A DNA stretch of 64,000 nucleotides from Chitinophaga sancti. GTDB taxonomy: Bacteria; Bacteroidota; Bacteroidia; Chitinophagales; Chitinophagaceae. How positions within the stretch are numbered: the first letter of the stretch is position 1; each line of letters begins with the position of its first letter. Location: positions 4,464,001-4,528,000 of the forward strand of contig NZ_CP139972.1 of the NCBI RefSeq assembly GCF_034424315.1, read 5' to 3'. Of this stretch, positions 26,046-35,815 are shown one piece after another. The position numbers and the translations under genes are program-made. The notes beneath the pieces are model-generated. The model had not been told where the DNA came from and did no database searches. It saw only the letters and a list, made by a program, of their open reading frames with translations.

Positions 26046-26588
26046 ATGTTACACAAAAAAGATGAGGAACTGCTCGAGGAAATTCGCCAGGGCAATCAGG
26101 CAACCTTTGCCGAGGTTTACAACCACTACCAACCACTGCTATTAATGGAGGCTTACTACAAGATAAGATCTTATCCTGAGGCCGAAGATATGGTGCAGGA
26201 GATCTTTACCTCGCTCTGGAACAGAAGGACCGAGCTGAGTACCAGTATTCCACTGAAACATTATCTGTACAAAGCGGTGCATTTGCAGTATGCTTACAAA
26301 TGTCGCAAGAGTGAGGTAGCCAGAAAATTCATCCAGCACACCCTATATGTATCCAGGGATGTAGCTACCAATACCTTATTAGAAAACAAAGAAATCTTAC
26401 GTCAGATCAAGACGGCGGTGTCCGCAGTGTCCGCCCCTGCTACACGTAGGGCATTCGAACTGCTGTACATAGAGGACAAATCGCACAAAGAAGTTGCTGC
26501 TGAAATGAACATCCAACCTCAGGTTGTAAAGAACCAGGTAAGCCGGGCGCTTAAAATAATTCGCTCTCAGCTAAATAAAGTAATGTGA
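26046..26588 (+). CDS. FecI-type ECF RNA polymerase sigma factor
   Basis: A 180-residue sigma-70 family ECF factor. Region 2 is FAEVYNHYQPLLLMEAYYKI with the SYPEAEDMVQEIFTSLW motif for -10 recognition. Region 4 contains FELLYIEDKSHKEVAAEMNI and an HTH ending VVKNQVSRALKIIRSQL. The length is typical for Bacteroidota FecI-like factors. A fecR-type gene follows after 40 bases. Normally these pairs regulate an adjacent SusC/TonB-dependent receptor, which is absent here: the next gene after fecR is a convergent glycosyltransferase. Confidence 0.9.
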   Translation: MLHKKDEELLEEIRQGNQATFAEVYNHYQPLLLMEAYYKIRSYPEAEDMVQEIFTSLWNRRTELSTSIPLKHYLYKAVHLQYAYKCRKSEVARKFIQHTLYVSRDVATNTLLENKEILRQIKTAVSAVSAPATRRAFELLYIEDKSHKEVAAEMNIQPQVVKNQVSRALKIIRSQLNKVM

Positions 26589-26628
26589 AAATGTTACTTT
26601 GAGGCTGCATCAGCAATTTTAAGTCATC

Positions 26629-27732
26629 ATGAAAACAGATTTAGAACTGATCCACCGCTTGGTATTGGAAGAACTGGCTGGCGTTATCAGTGATGAAGAC
26701 CTCGCTTACCTCAAAAAAACTATTCGGGAAGACCCTGAAGCTTTCCGTGTTTGGGAGGAAACAAGGTCGATTCTTGATACTCCTGATGTAAAAGCCTTCC
26801 TGGAAAAGCCGCGTCCAATCGATGCAATTTTTAACGCTACCATAAGGCCTAAACGCAATGGATTCTGGGGATTTTCCCTCAGTTTGGTTGCGGTGCTGGT
26901 GGTAAGCCTTTGTGTTTATTTTTTTTATCCAAACCCCCAAAATGAGCCCATTGCAAAACCATTCAACGTAAAAAATATTCGATTAGACCTGCCGGGGAGT
27001 GAGACAGTTGATCTTTCTGAGCAGCAGGGAGATGTGAAGGTGAATAGCTTTTCATTGAAGAATGATAATAAATCTCTTTCTGTAAAGGCGGATTATGCTT
27101 CAGCAAGGTTAGCGACACTCACTATTCCTGAAGGGAAGGATTATAAGCTGACACTAGATGATGGTACGATAATTTGGTTAAATTCAGCTACAACCTTGCG
27201 GTTCCCTATTACATTCCTGGATGCAACCAGGGAAATTTATCTAAATGGGGAAGCTTATTTGGAAGTAGCTAAAAACACCAAGCCATTTATTGTTCATCTG
27301 CAGGACGCCAGTATTAAGGTACTGGGAACGTCTTTCAATGTGAACACCTATAACCCTAATAAAATCCAAGTGGCCCTGGTTAACGGGGCCATTAGGATGG
27401 AAATGCTGAATGATTCTGTTCAATTGATTCCAGGTCAACTAATGACGGTTCTTCCCGGAAAAGCAGCAGAGATATGTACATTTGATGAAGAAACTCTGCT
27501 AAGTTGGCGAAAAGGGGTATATCTTTTCCATGATACTTATCTTTCTGAAATAACGCAAGTATTACCCCGATGGTTTGGTAAAACTGTAATAATGGATTAT
27601 CCTGCCAGGAAGAATGTAAGGTTTACCGGAGTAATCAACAGAAATAAACCTTTAGAAGAATCGCTTGAATTGTTAAAAGCTACAAATGGGTTAGACTATT
27701 ATATTAAAAAAGATACCATTCACATTAAATAA
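26629..27732 (+). CDS. FecR-type anti-sigma factor
   Basis: A 367-residue inner-membrane anti-sigma factor that should hold the neighbouring FecI-type sigma inactive and relay an outer-membrane signal. The cytoplasmic N-terminus (residues 1-82) precedes one membrane span (about 86-105, SLSLVAVLVVSLCVYFFY). The periplasmic FecR domain contains PEGKDYKLTLDDGTIIWLNS and REIYLNGEAYLEVAKNTKPF, then VLGTSFNVNTY. A C-terminal DUF4974-type secretin/STN-like domain ends NGLDYYIKKDTIHIK. It is complete. No receptor follows; the 224 bases after it hold no gene. Confidence 0.92.
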   Translation: MKTDLELIHRLVLEELAGVISDEDLAYLKKTIREDPEAFRVWEETRSILDTPDVKAFLEKPRPIDAIFNATIRPKRNGFWGFSLSLVAVLVVSLCVYFFYPNPQNEPIAKPFNVKNIRLDLPGSETVDLSEQQGDVKVNSFSLKNDNKSLSVKADYASARLATLTIPEGKDYKLTLDDGTIIWLNSATTLRFPITFLDATREIYLNGEAYLEVAKNTKPFIVHLQDASIKVLGTSFNVNTYNPNKIQVALVNGAIRMEMLNDSVQLIPGQLMTVLPGKAAEICTFDEETLLSWRKGVYLFHDTYLSEITQVLPRWFGKTVIMDYPARKNVRFTGVINRNKPLEESLELLKATNGLDYYIKKDTIHIK

Positions 27733-27956
27733 TAAATTTCATTATAGAATCCAATTTGACTTGTATACTTCTTAGATAAGCTTTGAACCCACTTATTCCT
27801 CTAATTTACGACACTTTATTTATAAGATAGACCTTCCTCCGGACAAGTCTTCTCTATGTGTTAGAGTAAGTGCTAAGCCTAATTACATAGGAAACGACGA
27901 ATTTCTAGTCATAAATTTGAGTTTAACACTGTTATACCTTGTACTCATATGGATCT

Positions 27957-28727
27957 TTAATCCTGGTAAAGAACTCTATAATCTAAACAATTATCCTTAT
28001 TAGGATAATGCAAGAATATATTAACAAATTCGATAGGAAGCTTAATGAAATCCCAAATTGATATTTTAGATCCTCCCTTTTCAATCCAAGTATGTAATGG
28101 TAGCTCGTAGCAGGTATCTTCCAAACTATATCCTAGCAAAAGAAATCTTTTAAATATCTCTACATCAAATAGCCACCTAGACACAAAAGGAACAATAAAT
28201 ATCTTATTAGCTATTTCAGGCTCAAAAAACTTAGCGCCACACTGACTATCATATATCGGCTGATCTAAATAAATACTTACCAAAGTTGCCATAACCCGAC
28301 CTAGATAATGCCGTGTATTAAAACGATGAATATGAGCGCCAATTCTCAAAATTCTGGAACCAAAAATCATCTTATAATTATGTTGAGAAAATACATATTT
28401 AATAATCTCAACTTCACTAAAAGGAGTAGCAAGATCCGCATCCATAAATCCAATTAAATTATTGGATGTTTCTTTTAATGCCAGTAAAACACCTAACCTA
28501 ATAGCCTCTGCTTTGCCTACATTATTTGGCAAATTCAAAATCAAAACCTGTTGAGGAAATTTATTTAAAAAATTAGTTAAAACTAACAATGTATTATCTG
28601 TACTACCATCATTTACAAATATTATACAATCCTTATTAGAAGATAAAAAATTCTGATACTCACATATTGACAATCTTTGCCCCTCATTGTAACAAGGAAT
28701 GATAATAGTAAAAAGACGCATAACCAA
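27957..28727 (-). CDS. GT2 dolichyl/polyprenyl-phosphate glucosyltransferase-like
   Basis: A 256-residue GT-A fold glycosyltransferase. IIIPCYNEGQRLS is the N-terminal nucleotide-sugar loop, followed by FVNDGSTDNTL, NVGKAEAIRLG, and GFMDADLATPFSEV (the DxD metal site). CGAKFFEP and ISIWDFIKLPIEF follow. NVGKAEAI plus DADLATP resembles ALG5-type UDP-sugar:polyprenyl-phosphate transferases, which would make a lipid-linked hexose for GT-C enzymes. It has no membrane anchor. It lies 23 bases downstream of the family-A GT-C gene at 28751 on the same strand, so the two form a donor-synthase plus transferase pair. Met at 28721 is an alternative start. Confidence 0.85.
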   Translation of the reverse strand: MVMRLFTIIIPCYNEGQRLSICEYQNFLSSNKDCIIFVNDGSTDNTLLVLTNFLNKFPQQVLILNLPNNVGKAEAIRLGVLLALKETSNNLIGFMDADLATPFSEVEIIKYVFSQHNYKMIFGSRILRIGAHIHRFNTRHYLGRVMATLVSIYLDQPIYDSQCGAKFFEPEIANKIFIVPFVSRWLFDVEIFKRFLLLGYSLEDTCYELPLHTWIEKGGSKISIWDFIKLPIEFVNIFLHYPNKDNCLDYRVLYQD

Positions 28728-28750
28728 ATAATTTTAACAAAATGCTACTT

Positions 28751-30304
28751 TTATTCCATAGGGAAGGTTTGCTTTGAGTATACACCTAAATAATCATTTA
28801 ATAACAATACAAGAATCAGACAAGCAGTCAAAGGGAAAATTTGATATCTCATCACGATTATATTAGCAAATACACTAAAACAAAAATTTAATATTAATAA
28901 CAACCAAACTGAAATAATCGAAAATGTAAATTTCCTTGATGTAGTATTTAAACCATTTTTGTATATAAATAAAATGCTGGCTGCAAAAGAAAAAACGTTT
29001 AAAAATAAAAATAGATAAGGTAAATAAGATAAAATCCGCCCCTGAAGTGAGGATGAAATTACTCTTAAATTTAAACTTTTATAATCAAACCAATAAGCAA
29101 CGATAGGTTCCGTTGTTCCTAGACCAAGATTGTATAATTTCAGTTTTTCCATCGGTGGAAGCACATAATTCCACGTATTCATCAAAATAAAATACCGAAA
29201 GAATTCAAACGGATGCCTTTTAACAATAAATTTTCCATATTTATCAAAGATCGGAGCAACCTTCGCCCAAGAGGAGAGGTCATCAATATTTTTATAATGT
29301 AACTGCATAAATATTTTAAGAGGAGAATTTCTTTGTCTTATAAAATAATTCCCAACATATGTTGATAAAATCCGATACTGAGCTGGAACCTGTTCAAAGA
29401 AATTCCTCGCTATCTGATCCAACTCTGCTGTTTCGGATGTTGGAAAAGCATTAATATCCTCATTTACATATTCTCTAATATACAAGGCATTATTTCCCCA
29501 CTGCCACCCGCCCAGAATAGGAGGAAACTGCGAAACACCACTTATATCTTTGGCAGCATTAGAAACAATTATAATTACCGGAATAATTAAAATTGGGCCA
29601 AGCACAATACCTACTATTTTTTTCATTAGATCCTGTCTGGAAAGTAGAACAGCTATAGTTGTTATAACAGGATAAAACAATGCATTATATCTAAAAGTAA
29701 ATGCTATCCCAAATGTCAAGGAAGCTACAATGATATGTTTCCAACCTGGTTTATTTATTATCCATAATAGCTCCGCTAACCATAACACACTAAGGGCTGA
29801 AAATAATCCGTCACTGGAAATATAATTGGCAAGGTATAAACTCAAAGGGTTAAAAAAGAAAAAAGCGATCAAAACTACTCTTGTAAATCTACTAGTAGGA
29901 TAAAAGTAAGTAATCGTCTTATACATGTACCAGCCGGCAAATTCAATAATCAGATATTGAAACAAATTTAAGATATAAGCAGAGTGAGTGGCTTTATGGA
30001 ATAGCAATAGGAATTTACTATACCCTACTGGCCAAATACTGATATTTATATTTAAATAGGCCGCTTCTATGTAACTCCAGCTATCAGAAAAAAAATCAGG
30101 AAATGGATAGAAAAATTTAAAAATAAAAAACTGAATCAACGTAAATAAAAAGATACCCCAAAATAAAATACTATATCCTCCAAATAGATGTAAAATAAAT
30201 GAAGAAGACTGTGATTCTCCTTTCGGGGATAAACCGAATCTATCAAAATTACCCATAATAGAAACCGCTGAAATATTTTTAGGGTTAATAGCTTCCATAA
30301 TCAA
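28751..30304 (-). CDS. GT-C-like membrane glycosyltransferase, family A copy 4
   Basis: A 517-residue multi-pass membrane protein. The motif set is YPFPDFFSDSWSYIEAAYLN (Asp74 after the first span), WPVGYSKFLLLFHKATHS, NYISSDGLFSALSVLW, TFRYNALFYPV, PILGGWQWGNNALYIREY, a YVLPPMEKLKLYNLG loop and NFCFSVFANIIVMRYQIFP near the end. The N-terminus (about 40 residues before the first span) is longer than in copies 3 and 5, so the start could be internal. It forms an operon with the GT2 at 27957, which most directly suggests that family A uses polyprenyl-phosphate sugars. Confidence 0.75.
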   Translation of the reverse strand: MIMEAINPKNISAVSIMGNFDRFGLSPKGESQSSSFILHLFGGYSILFWGIFLFTLIQFFIFKFFYPFPDFFSDSWSYIEAAYLNINISIWPVGYSKFLLLFHKATHSAYILNLFQYLIIEFAGWYMYKTITYFYPTSRFTRVVLIAFFFFNPLSLYLANYISSDGLFSALSVLWLAELLWIINKPGWKHIIVASLTFGIAFTFRYNALFYPVITTIAVLLSRQDLMKKIVGIVLGPILIIPVIIIVSNAAKDISGVSQFPPILGGWQWGNNALYIREYVNEDINAFPTSETAELDQIARNFFEQVPAQYRILSTYVGNYFIRQRNSPLKIFMQLHYKNIDDLSSWAKVAPIFDKYGKFIVKRHPFEFFRYFILMNTWNYVLPPMEKLKLYNLGLGTTEPIVAYWFDYKSLNLRVISSSLQGRILSYLPYLFLFLNVFSFAASILFIYKNGLNTTSRKFTFSIISVWLLLILNFCFSVFANIIVMRYQIFPLTACLILVLLLNDYLGVYSKQTFPME

Positions 30305-30403
30305 TGCATTAAATAATATACATCAAGGATGATTTAGAATATAATTGCCATAATTCTGTTATCAAAAAAGCCCAATTACTATTCTATTTTGGTAAACCAA
30401 TAT

Positions 30404-30571
30404 TTATTGTCCATTACTATTTAACAATTTCATTCTTTGCCAAACCATATCTTCTTTACAAGGAAACTTCTTAAATAAATTCTTATAGCATTGATACCGA
30501 TGATAATTATAAAATACTCCTATTATTGAGAAAATTACGGTAATCGTAAGAAGTACTCTTAACTTATGCAT
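30404..30571 (-). CDS. Small 55-aa membrane protein (hypothetical)
   Basis: An ORF too short for most gene finders: MHKLRVLLTITVIFSIIGVF forms one membrane helix. A basic, Cys-containing tail follows (YRYQCYKNLFKKFPCKE-like, with two cysteines) and DMVWQRMKLLNSNGQ ends it. It sits in the 542-base gap between two glycosyltransferase genes and reads in the same direction. Coding is plausible from the helix-plus-charged-tail design, but no homologue is known to me. Confidence 0.4.
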   Translation of the reverse strand: MHKLRVLLTITVIFSIIGVFYNYHRYQCYKNLFKKFPCKEDMVWQRMKLLNSNGQ

Positions 30572-30846
30572 CGCCTATTATTTTGAATAGTATTTTATTT
30601 ATCAAAAAGGTTAACGCATTAAACCATTTCTGGCTGTTTAAATATATTTTATAATCACTATAAAAAGTTTGGAGATCACAACCTTATGTAGGAGACAATA
30701 TGATTCTTCTATAACTTATCTGTATAGATATCTGAATTAGCATAGGAAGTTTATTTTTCACAGTACAGTGATATGCTTATAGTATTCAGAAATTAAAACT
30801 ATTTGATTTATTTAGTACTGCCATTTATTTCTAAAAACATCTATTA

Positions 30847-31683
30847 TTACCTTGATCCTGAAGCTACTTTATTTTTTGAAATGGTAAAATTGGCCAAGCT
30901 TATTCTTCTTTTTACTATCCCGTATTTTAAAATGCAGTAAATTGTTCTCACTCCGTCTTTCCAATTAATTGTTTTTCCTTCTTTATAAGTGCGGCCATAG
31001 TATGATATACCAACTTCATAAATTTTTACATGCCGAATTTTTGCAACTTTTAGGGTAATTTCGGGGTCGAATCCAAATCTTTTTTCTTTTAATGTCAATT
31101 TCTGAACAAGATGAGTTTTGAATACTTTATACCCTGTGCACATATCAGTCAAATTCAAGTTTGCACAAAAGTTAGCTATAAATGTTAAAATTTTATTCCC
31201 GATTGTATGCCAAAAAAACAGTATTCGATGAGGATTTCCTCCAATAAATCTGGAACCGTATACTACATCTGCAATGCCATCTACTAATGGCAAAAGCAAC
31301 ATATTGTACTCATATGGATCATATTCAAGGTCTGCATCCTGGATCAACATAAACTCACCTGTCGCTTGTGAAATACCGATATGAACAGCAGCCCCCTTTC
31401 CACTATTGACTGTTAGTGAATGATATTTTATCAGCAAATCTGGATGAGTTGAGATATAATCTAAAATGAGTTTCTCAGAGTTATCTCTAGATTGATCATT
31501 AATAATAATTACCTCTTTTTCTATATCCTGGATAAGCTTAACACGCCGAATCTTTTCCAGGATTTGAATAATTGTTCTTTCTTCATTATAAACTGGAATA
31601 ATAATAGATAATCTTAAACGAAGTTTTTCATACAGTACCTTTTCACCAGGCAGTAGATTATTATCAGAAAGAACATATTGCAT
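30847..31683 (-). CDS. GT2 polyprenyl-phosphate mannose/glucose synthase-like
   Basis: A 278-residue GT2 protein: LSIIIPVYNEERTIIQILEK, VIIINDQSRDNSEKLI, NSGKGAAVHIGISQATGEFM, and LIQDADLEYDPYEY (the DxD site). GSRFIGGNPHRI and TDMCTGYKVFKT follow, and near the end GISYYGRTYKEGKTINWKDG. The DADLEYDP and GRTYxEGKKIxWKDG motifs are characteristic of DPM1-like polyprenyl-phosphate hexose synthases without C-terminal membrane spans. It should act at the inner face of the cytoplasmic membrane to make a lipid-linked sugar for periplasmic GT-C transferases. The sugar cannot be determined. Upstream to 32634 there is no gene. Confidence 0.88.
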   Translation of the reverse strand: MQYVLSDNNLLPGEKVLYEKLRLRLSIIIPVYNEERTIIQILEKIRRVKLIQDIEKEVIIINDQSRDNSEKLILDYISTHPDLLIKYHSLTVNSGKGAAVHIGISQATGEFMLIQDADLEYDPYEYNMLLLPLVDGIADVVYGSRFIGGNPHRILFFWHTIGNKILTFIANFCANLNLTDMCTGYKVFKTHLVQKLTLKEKRFGFDPEITLKVAKIRHVKIYEVGISYYGRTYKEGKTINWKDGVRTIYCILKYGIVKRRISLANFTISKNKVASGSR

Positions 31684-32634
31684 AATCTAGTTTTATCAAT
31701 GATCATATATTTAATTACGCTATCATTGTGTTAAAAGTCAAAATTTTTCAATTGATTACCAATCTGTTAGTTGAAATATTACAATTGAGTATGCAGGAAT
31801 AAATGATCTAAGGAAATTTCTTCAATAATAGTATAAGTTGTCCAAAGCTCATCCATAGAAATTGTCTCCAACAGTCTAAATCTCTGGTTTTATAATTTCC
31901 AGAACTCCTATTGACAATGGCATGAATATATTTATGTGATATTAATACCATGATTTAGCTGAACACATATTTTATCCAGTCACAACTTATTGATTTAATC
32001 CACTTACAACAATGGGTAATTATTGTAAAATCAATTCATTGTAACCATAAAAAATCGGCTAACGCAATACCTGCAATATTTTCAATGAACTTTTGATTAT
32101 TTTAACAAAACGCTAGTGATTCAATTATTATCGAGTTAACATGAAATTATTAAGAAAATTAACTTACATAATGATTTTGGGTGATCCAATCAAAGGTTTT
32201 GACAAGTTACCAATTCATACTGCATTATTTCTTCAATTGATTTTAATGAATTGGTTTTCTATTAAATAGTCTCTTTATATAGACTATTTTAGAATTAGCA
32301 AGGTCGGGAACTTGCATATTACTCAAAAGTGAATTTCCAGCACCGCAACATTGAACAAAGTGTATCGATTTCCAACATTTTGCTCACATAATATTTCCTC
32401 ATTGAGTTTATGTTGCTCCTAACTTTTATTAGAAGCAAGAATACATTTTTCTAATAATTGGCGAACCTTTAAGTTTCAGTTTTGCCTCCTCACAGGAAAC
32501 ATACAGATTAATTCTCCGCATCCAATATTAAAATATTACATCGCTAGAATAGGTGATGAAGTAATAGATATAGCGATTATTTCATTACCCAGCGCTTCAA
32601 CTCATTTCCCAAGTAATTTTTCACAACAATCAAA
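31684..32634. other. AT-rich gap without recognisable gene
   Basis: 951 bases with no ORF or IS fragment that I can support on either strand; possibly fully decayed sequence. Confidence 0.4.
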
Positions 32635-32916
32635 CTATATATGATCGAATATTTTAGGGGCATAAATAACTAAAAAGAAGCAAAACAACCAAAAAGCAAT
32701 TGAAATATGAATAGAATGATCCTTATAGAAAATTCTAACAGGCGTACCAGAATTATCTTCTACAAAAACAATTTGTAGATAACGAAACAAACCACTAATT
32801 ACAAAAAAACTAGTAAAATATAAATTTCCATTTCTAAATCTGGATATGGAATCGGGAGACATCGTATAAATAAGATAGGAAATAATAATTGCAGAAGATA
32901 CTATTGTTAATAATAC

Positions 32917-32925
32917 ATTTAGAAA
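32917..32925. repeat. IS4 target-site duplication, left
   Basis: ATTTAGAAA, repeated exactly at 37041-37049 on the other side of the element. Confidence 0.85.
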
Positions 32926-33449
32926 CACTCTTGTCCGGGTAAAATAAAGGTATAAAAATAAAAAAGGGGCAATTACGCCCCAATAGTTTATAATTTTGGG
33001 TTACCACACTCAAAACATAAACTTGGATAAAGATAGAAAATTTCCCGGACACCCGGTTTTGTCACAAATATTAGAATTAATACCTACCGGGTTAATACAA
33101 TCTGCTAATCGAAAACATCAGGCAAACCGATATTATAAGCGTTTGCCACTGCGGATCCACCTGGTTAGCCTGCTATATGGTGTATTTAGCTATTGCAATG
33201 GACTTCGGGAAATTTGTGAGGGCATGCTGGCCTGTGAAGGGAAACTAGCCCATCTCGGTCTTGACAAGGCTCCTGCTAGAAGTACCCTTTCGGATGCCAA
33301 TACCAACCTGTAAATGGTAAATAATAATGCAGCAAAAATGGTAAATATGAATGCAGCAGATTCGATAACAATACTGCAGCAAGAATGGTAACAATGGTAC
33401 AGCAAAATCGGTAACAATTGTTACACAATCCGGCAAAAGTAGTCTGTTA

Positions 33450-34205
33450 TCAGGAACCTTCAAAAATAGTTTTACGATTCTTCAATCTGTAACTTTCACC
33501 ACTAAAGTTTATGACTTCACAATGGTAAAGTAGCCGGTCCAGTAAAGCCGTAGCTATGACCTCATCATCCAGCTGTTTGCTCCAGTCTGAAGGCTTCTTA
33601 TTTGTAGTGATGATTATTGACGTAGATTCATAAATCTGATTGATAAAATTGAAAAATGATATTGCCAGGTTCTTCTCCAGCGGGAAGAGCATAATATCAT
33701 CAATAACGAGAAGGTTAGCCTTTAATAGTCGTTTATATTCAACCTGCTGGGTTTTAACAAAGTCCTTCGTCTTAAGCATATTTACCAGGTCATCCATTCT
33801 TCTGAAGTAGGCGTTATATCCAGCCTTTACAGCATCCTGACACAAACCTGCAGCTAAAAATGTCTTGCCAGTTCCACTCGGCCCCATCAGAACAATATTA
33901 AATAATTGATCTACCCAATTCAATTCTCTAAGTTGCTTTAAGCGACCAGGACTAATTTCATCCTCTGATCCTGTTTTGTAATGATTCAGGTCTGACATCT
34001 GAGGTAACCAGGCTGCCTTTTCCCGTTTGTTCAAGTCTTTTACAGAGCGGTGTGTTGCTTCCGTTTCCAGTATTTGGCTTAGGAACTTTACATATCCCAT
34101 CTCTTGTTGTTCTGCTTCAGTGATTAATGCCTTTATTCCATTGCTAATACCACCCAGCCTAAAAGCTGTACATAATTCGCGGATTCGTTGCTTTTCTGTT
34201 TCCAT
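33450..34205 (-). CDS. istB: IS21 transposition helper ATPase IstB, copy 2
   Basis: A 251-residue AAA+ ATPase, residue-for-residue the same as the protein at 1601-2356: Walker A GPSGTGKTFLAAGL, Walker B LLVIDDIMLFP. It functions with IstA in IS21 target capture. It lies 56 bases after istA, inside an IS4 transposase gene. Confidence 0.95.
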   Translation of the reverse strand: METEKQRIRELCTAFRLGGISNGIKALITEAEQQEMGYVKFLSQILETEATHRSVKDLNKREKAAWLPQMSDLNHYKTGSEDEISPGRLKQLRELNWVDQLFNIVLMGPSGTGKTFLAAGLCQDAVKAGYNAYFRRMDDLVNMLKTKDFVKTQQVEYKRLLKANLLVIDDIMLFPLEKNLAISFFNFINQIYESTSIIITTNKKPSDWSKQLDDEVIATALLDRLLYHCEVINFSGESYRLKNRKTIFEGS

Positions 34206-34261
34206 ATAATTTTGTGATTTAAAAATGAGCGGCCACGCTTTGCCTGGCCGCTTTATCGGAT

Positions 34262-35815
34262 TTAATTGAAGATTATATCATAGTTGATCAACTTGCTCCT
34301 GGCTGGTTCTGTGTTGGCTTTTTGTTGAACAGGAGCTGTTAATGGGTTATTGGTGATCGTATTTGCAGGGACTATTTCTTGTTGTTGTAGCTTCCCAAGA
34401 TGCTCTGCAACAGACTTAAAATCAGACGCACTGTAGATATGATATTGGCTACAATAGTACAAGGTTTCAAGCGCTAAGACTGGTTCCAGCTTATTTACTA
34501 TAGTCTTTAGCAATTGTATCTGATCGCGTATATATCGCGGTTTCTCTGTCTTAAGTTGGAAGACCCATCCCAATGCCTCCTTCTGATCAGTAAAAAGAGT
34601 CGCAAACTCTTGCATCATCTCCAGGATTGCCCGGGATTTGTCTCTACCATGGTCAGTTTGTAAGATCTTCTGTCCTTTAAGTGGTGAGATTATATGGCGA
34701 CAAAGCTCTTGTTTTTCGGTATTTAAAATAACTAATTCCTGTTCTTCCCTGATCACCAGTACCCGGCTTTGACGATCTTTATATGTGCCAAGTGGCAATG
34801 AGTAAAAATTACTTTTCCAACTGATTGTGTTATCTTTTCGTACAGCATAGGAACTATATTCTGGTTCCATCATTTTAACAGGGGTATAGGGATATAGAAA
34901 GGTCACTTCATTTTCCATTTCTTCAGCTGGTATTAACTTTGTGGTGCCGTGGATTAATGCATTGGCTGTACGTTTGAGCCAGGCCAGTACTTCTTCATTC
35001 ACCAACTGAACATCTTTAAAAAATCGCCCATATAGAAAATTTCTTTTCACATACTTTACGACATTTTCTATTTTCCCCTTGGACTCAGGATCTGCCGCAC
35101 GGCAGAAATAGGTTTTAAGAGGTCGCTGAGAGATATACTGCCGAAAATGTTCGGTAAGGATCAGATCTCCCCAATTCTCGTCAACCATAAATAATCGGTC
35201 CTGGTCATAGACAAGTTCCTGAGGCATGCCCCCAAAATGGCTAAAAGCTCTCTCATGTGCTTCTATAACCGTAATGGTAGTAAATGGTCGATCTGTAAAT
35301 AATACGTATTTAAAGCGCGAGCGGGATAGACTCATACAGAAAAACTGTACTTTGCGCGTTCGTCCTTCAGTAGTTCGCATGTTATAAAAGCCAAAATCAA
35401 CCTGAGCTTGCTGCCCATAAGGTAGTTCTGCTACCATCTGATATTGCCGGGTTGGCTCTTCCACAGAAAGGCTGTACTTAGCCCTGATGGCCATAACAAA
35501 ATTATAAACTGTTTTAGGGCTGATTGGTCCAAAACCGGGAAACTGTTCTTTTAATAAATCATGGATTTGAGCAGAAGATGTATCTGGAAGACTTCTCAGG
35601 CGATTATATATAAAATCTTCAAATTCCAGAAGTAGTTTCTTTCGACCCTTTTTCTGTTGGCTGATAGTTAAAAAATCCTCCTCACTCATTGAGAGTTGCA
35701 GTTTGACCGTACGCCAGTTTAGTCCTGTTATCCTGGAAATTGATCGAATAGAGTGTTTATCCCGGTAAAGTTGATGAATACGCTGGTAAGTCATAAGTTT
35801 GTTTAAATAGTTCAT
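34262..35815 (-). CDS. istA: IS21 transposase IstA, copy 2
   Basis: A 517-residue DDE transposase identical to the product of 2413-3966. Catalytic motifs are QVDFGFYNM, LVYDQDR and SKGKIENVVKYV. The gene is intact, so this copy could supply transposase for both. Reads toward istB. Confidence 0.95.
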   Translation of the reverse strand: MNYLNKLMTYQRIHQLYRDKHSIRSISRITGLNWRTVKLQLSMSEEDFLTISQQKKGRKKLLLEFEDFIYNRLRSLPDTSSAQIHDLLKEQFPGFGPISPKTVYNFVMAIRAKYSLSVEEPTRQYQMVAELPYGQQAQVDFGFYNMRTTEGRTRKVQFFCMSLSRSRFKYVLFTDRPFTTITVIEAHERAFSHFGGMPQELVYDQDRLFMVDENWGDLILTEHFRQYISQRPLKTYFCRAADPESKGKIENVVKYVKRNFLYGRFFKDVQLVNEEVLAWLKRTANALIHGTTKLIPAEEMENEVTFLYPYTPVKMMEPEYSSYAVRKDNTISWKSNFYSLPLGTYKDRQSRVLVIREEQELVILNTEKQELCRHIISPLKGQKILQTDHGRDKSRAILEMMQEFATLFTDQKEALGWVFQLKTEKPRYIRDQIQLLKTIVNKLEPVLALETLYYCSQYHIYSASDFKSVAEHLGKLQQQEIVPANTITNNPLTAPVQQKANTEPARSKLINYDIIFN

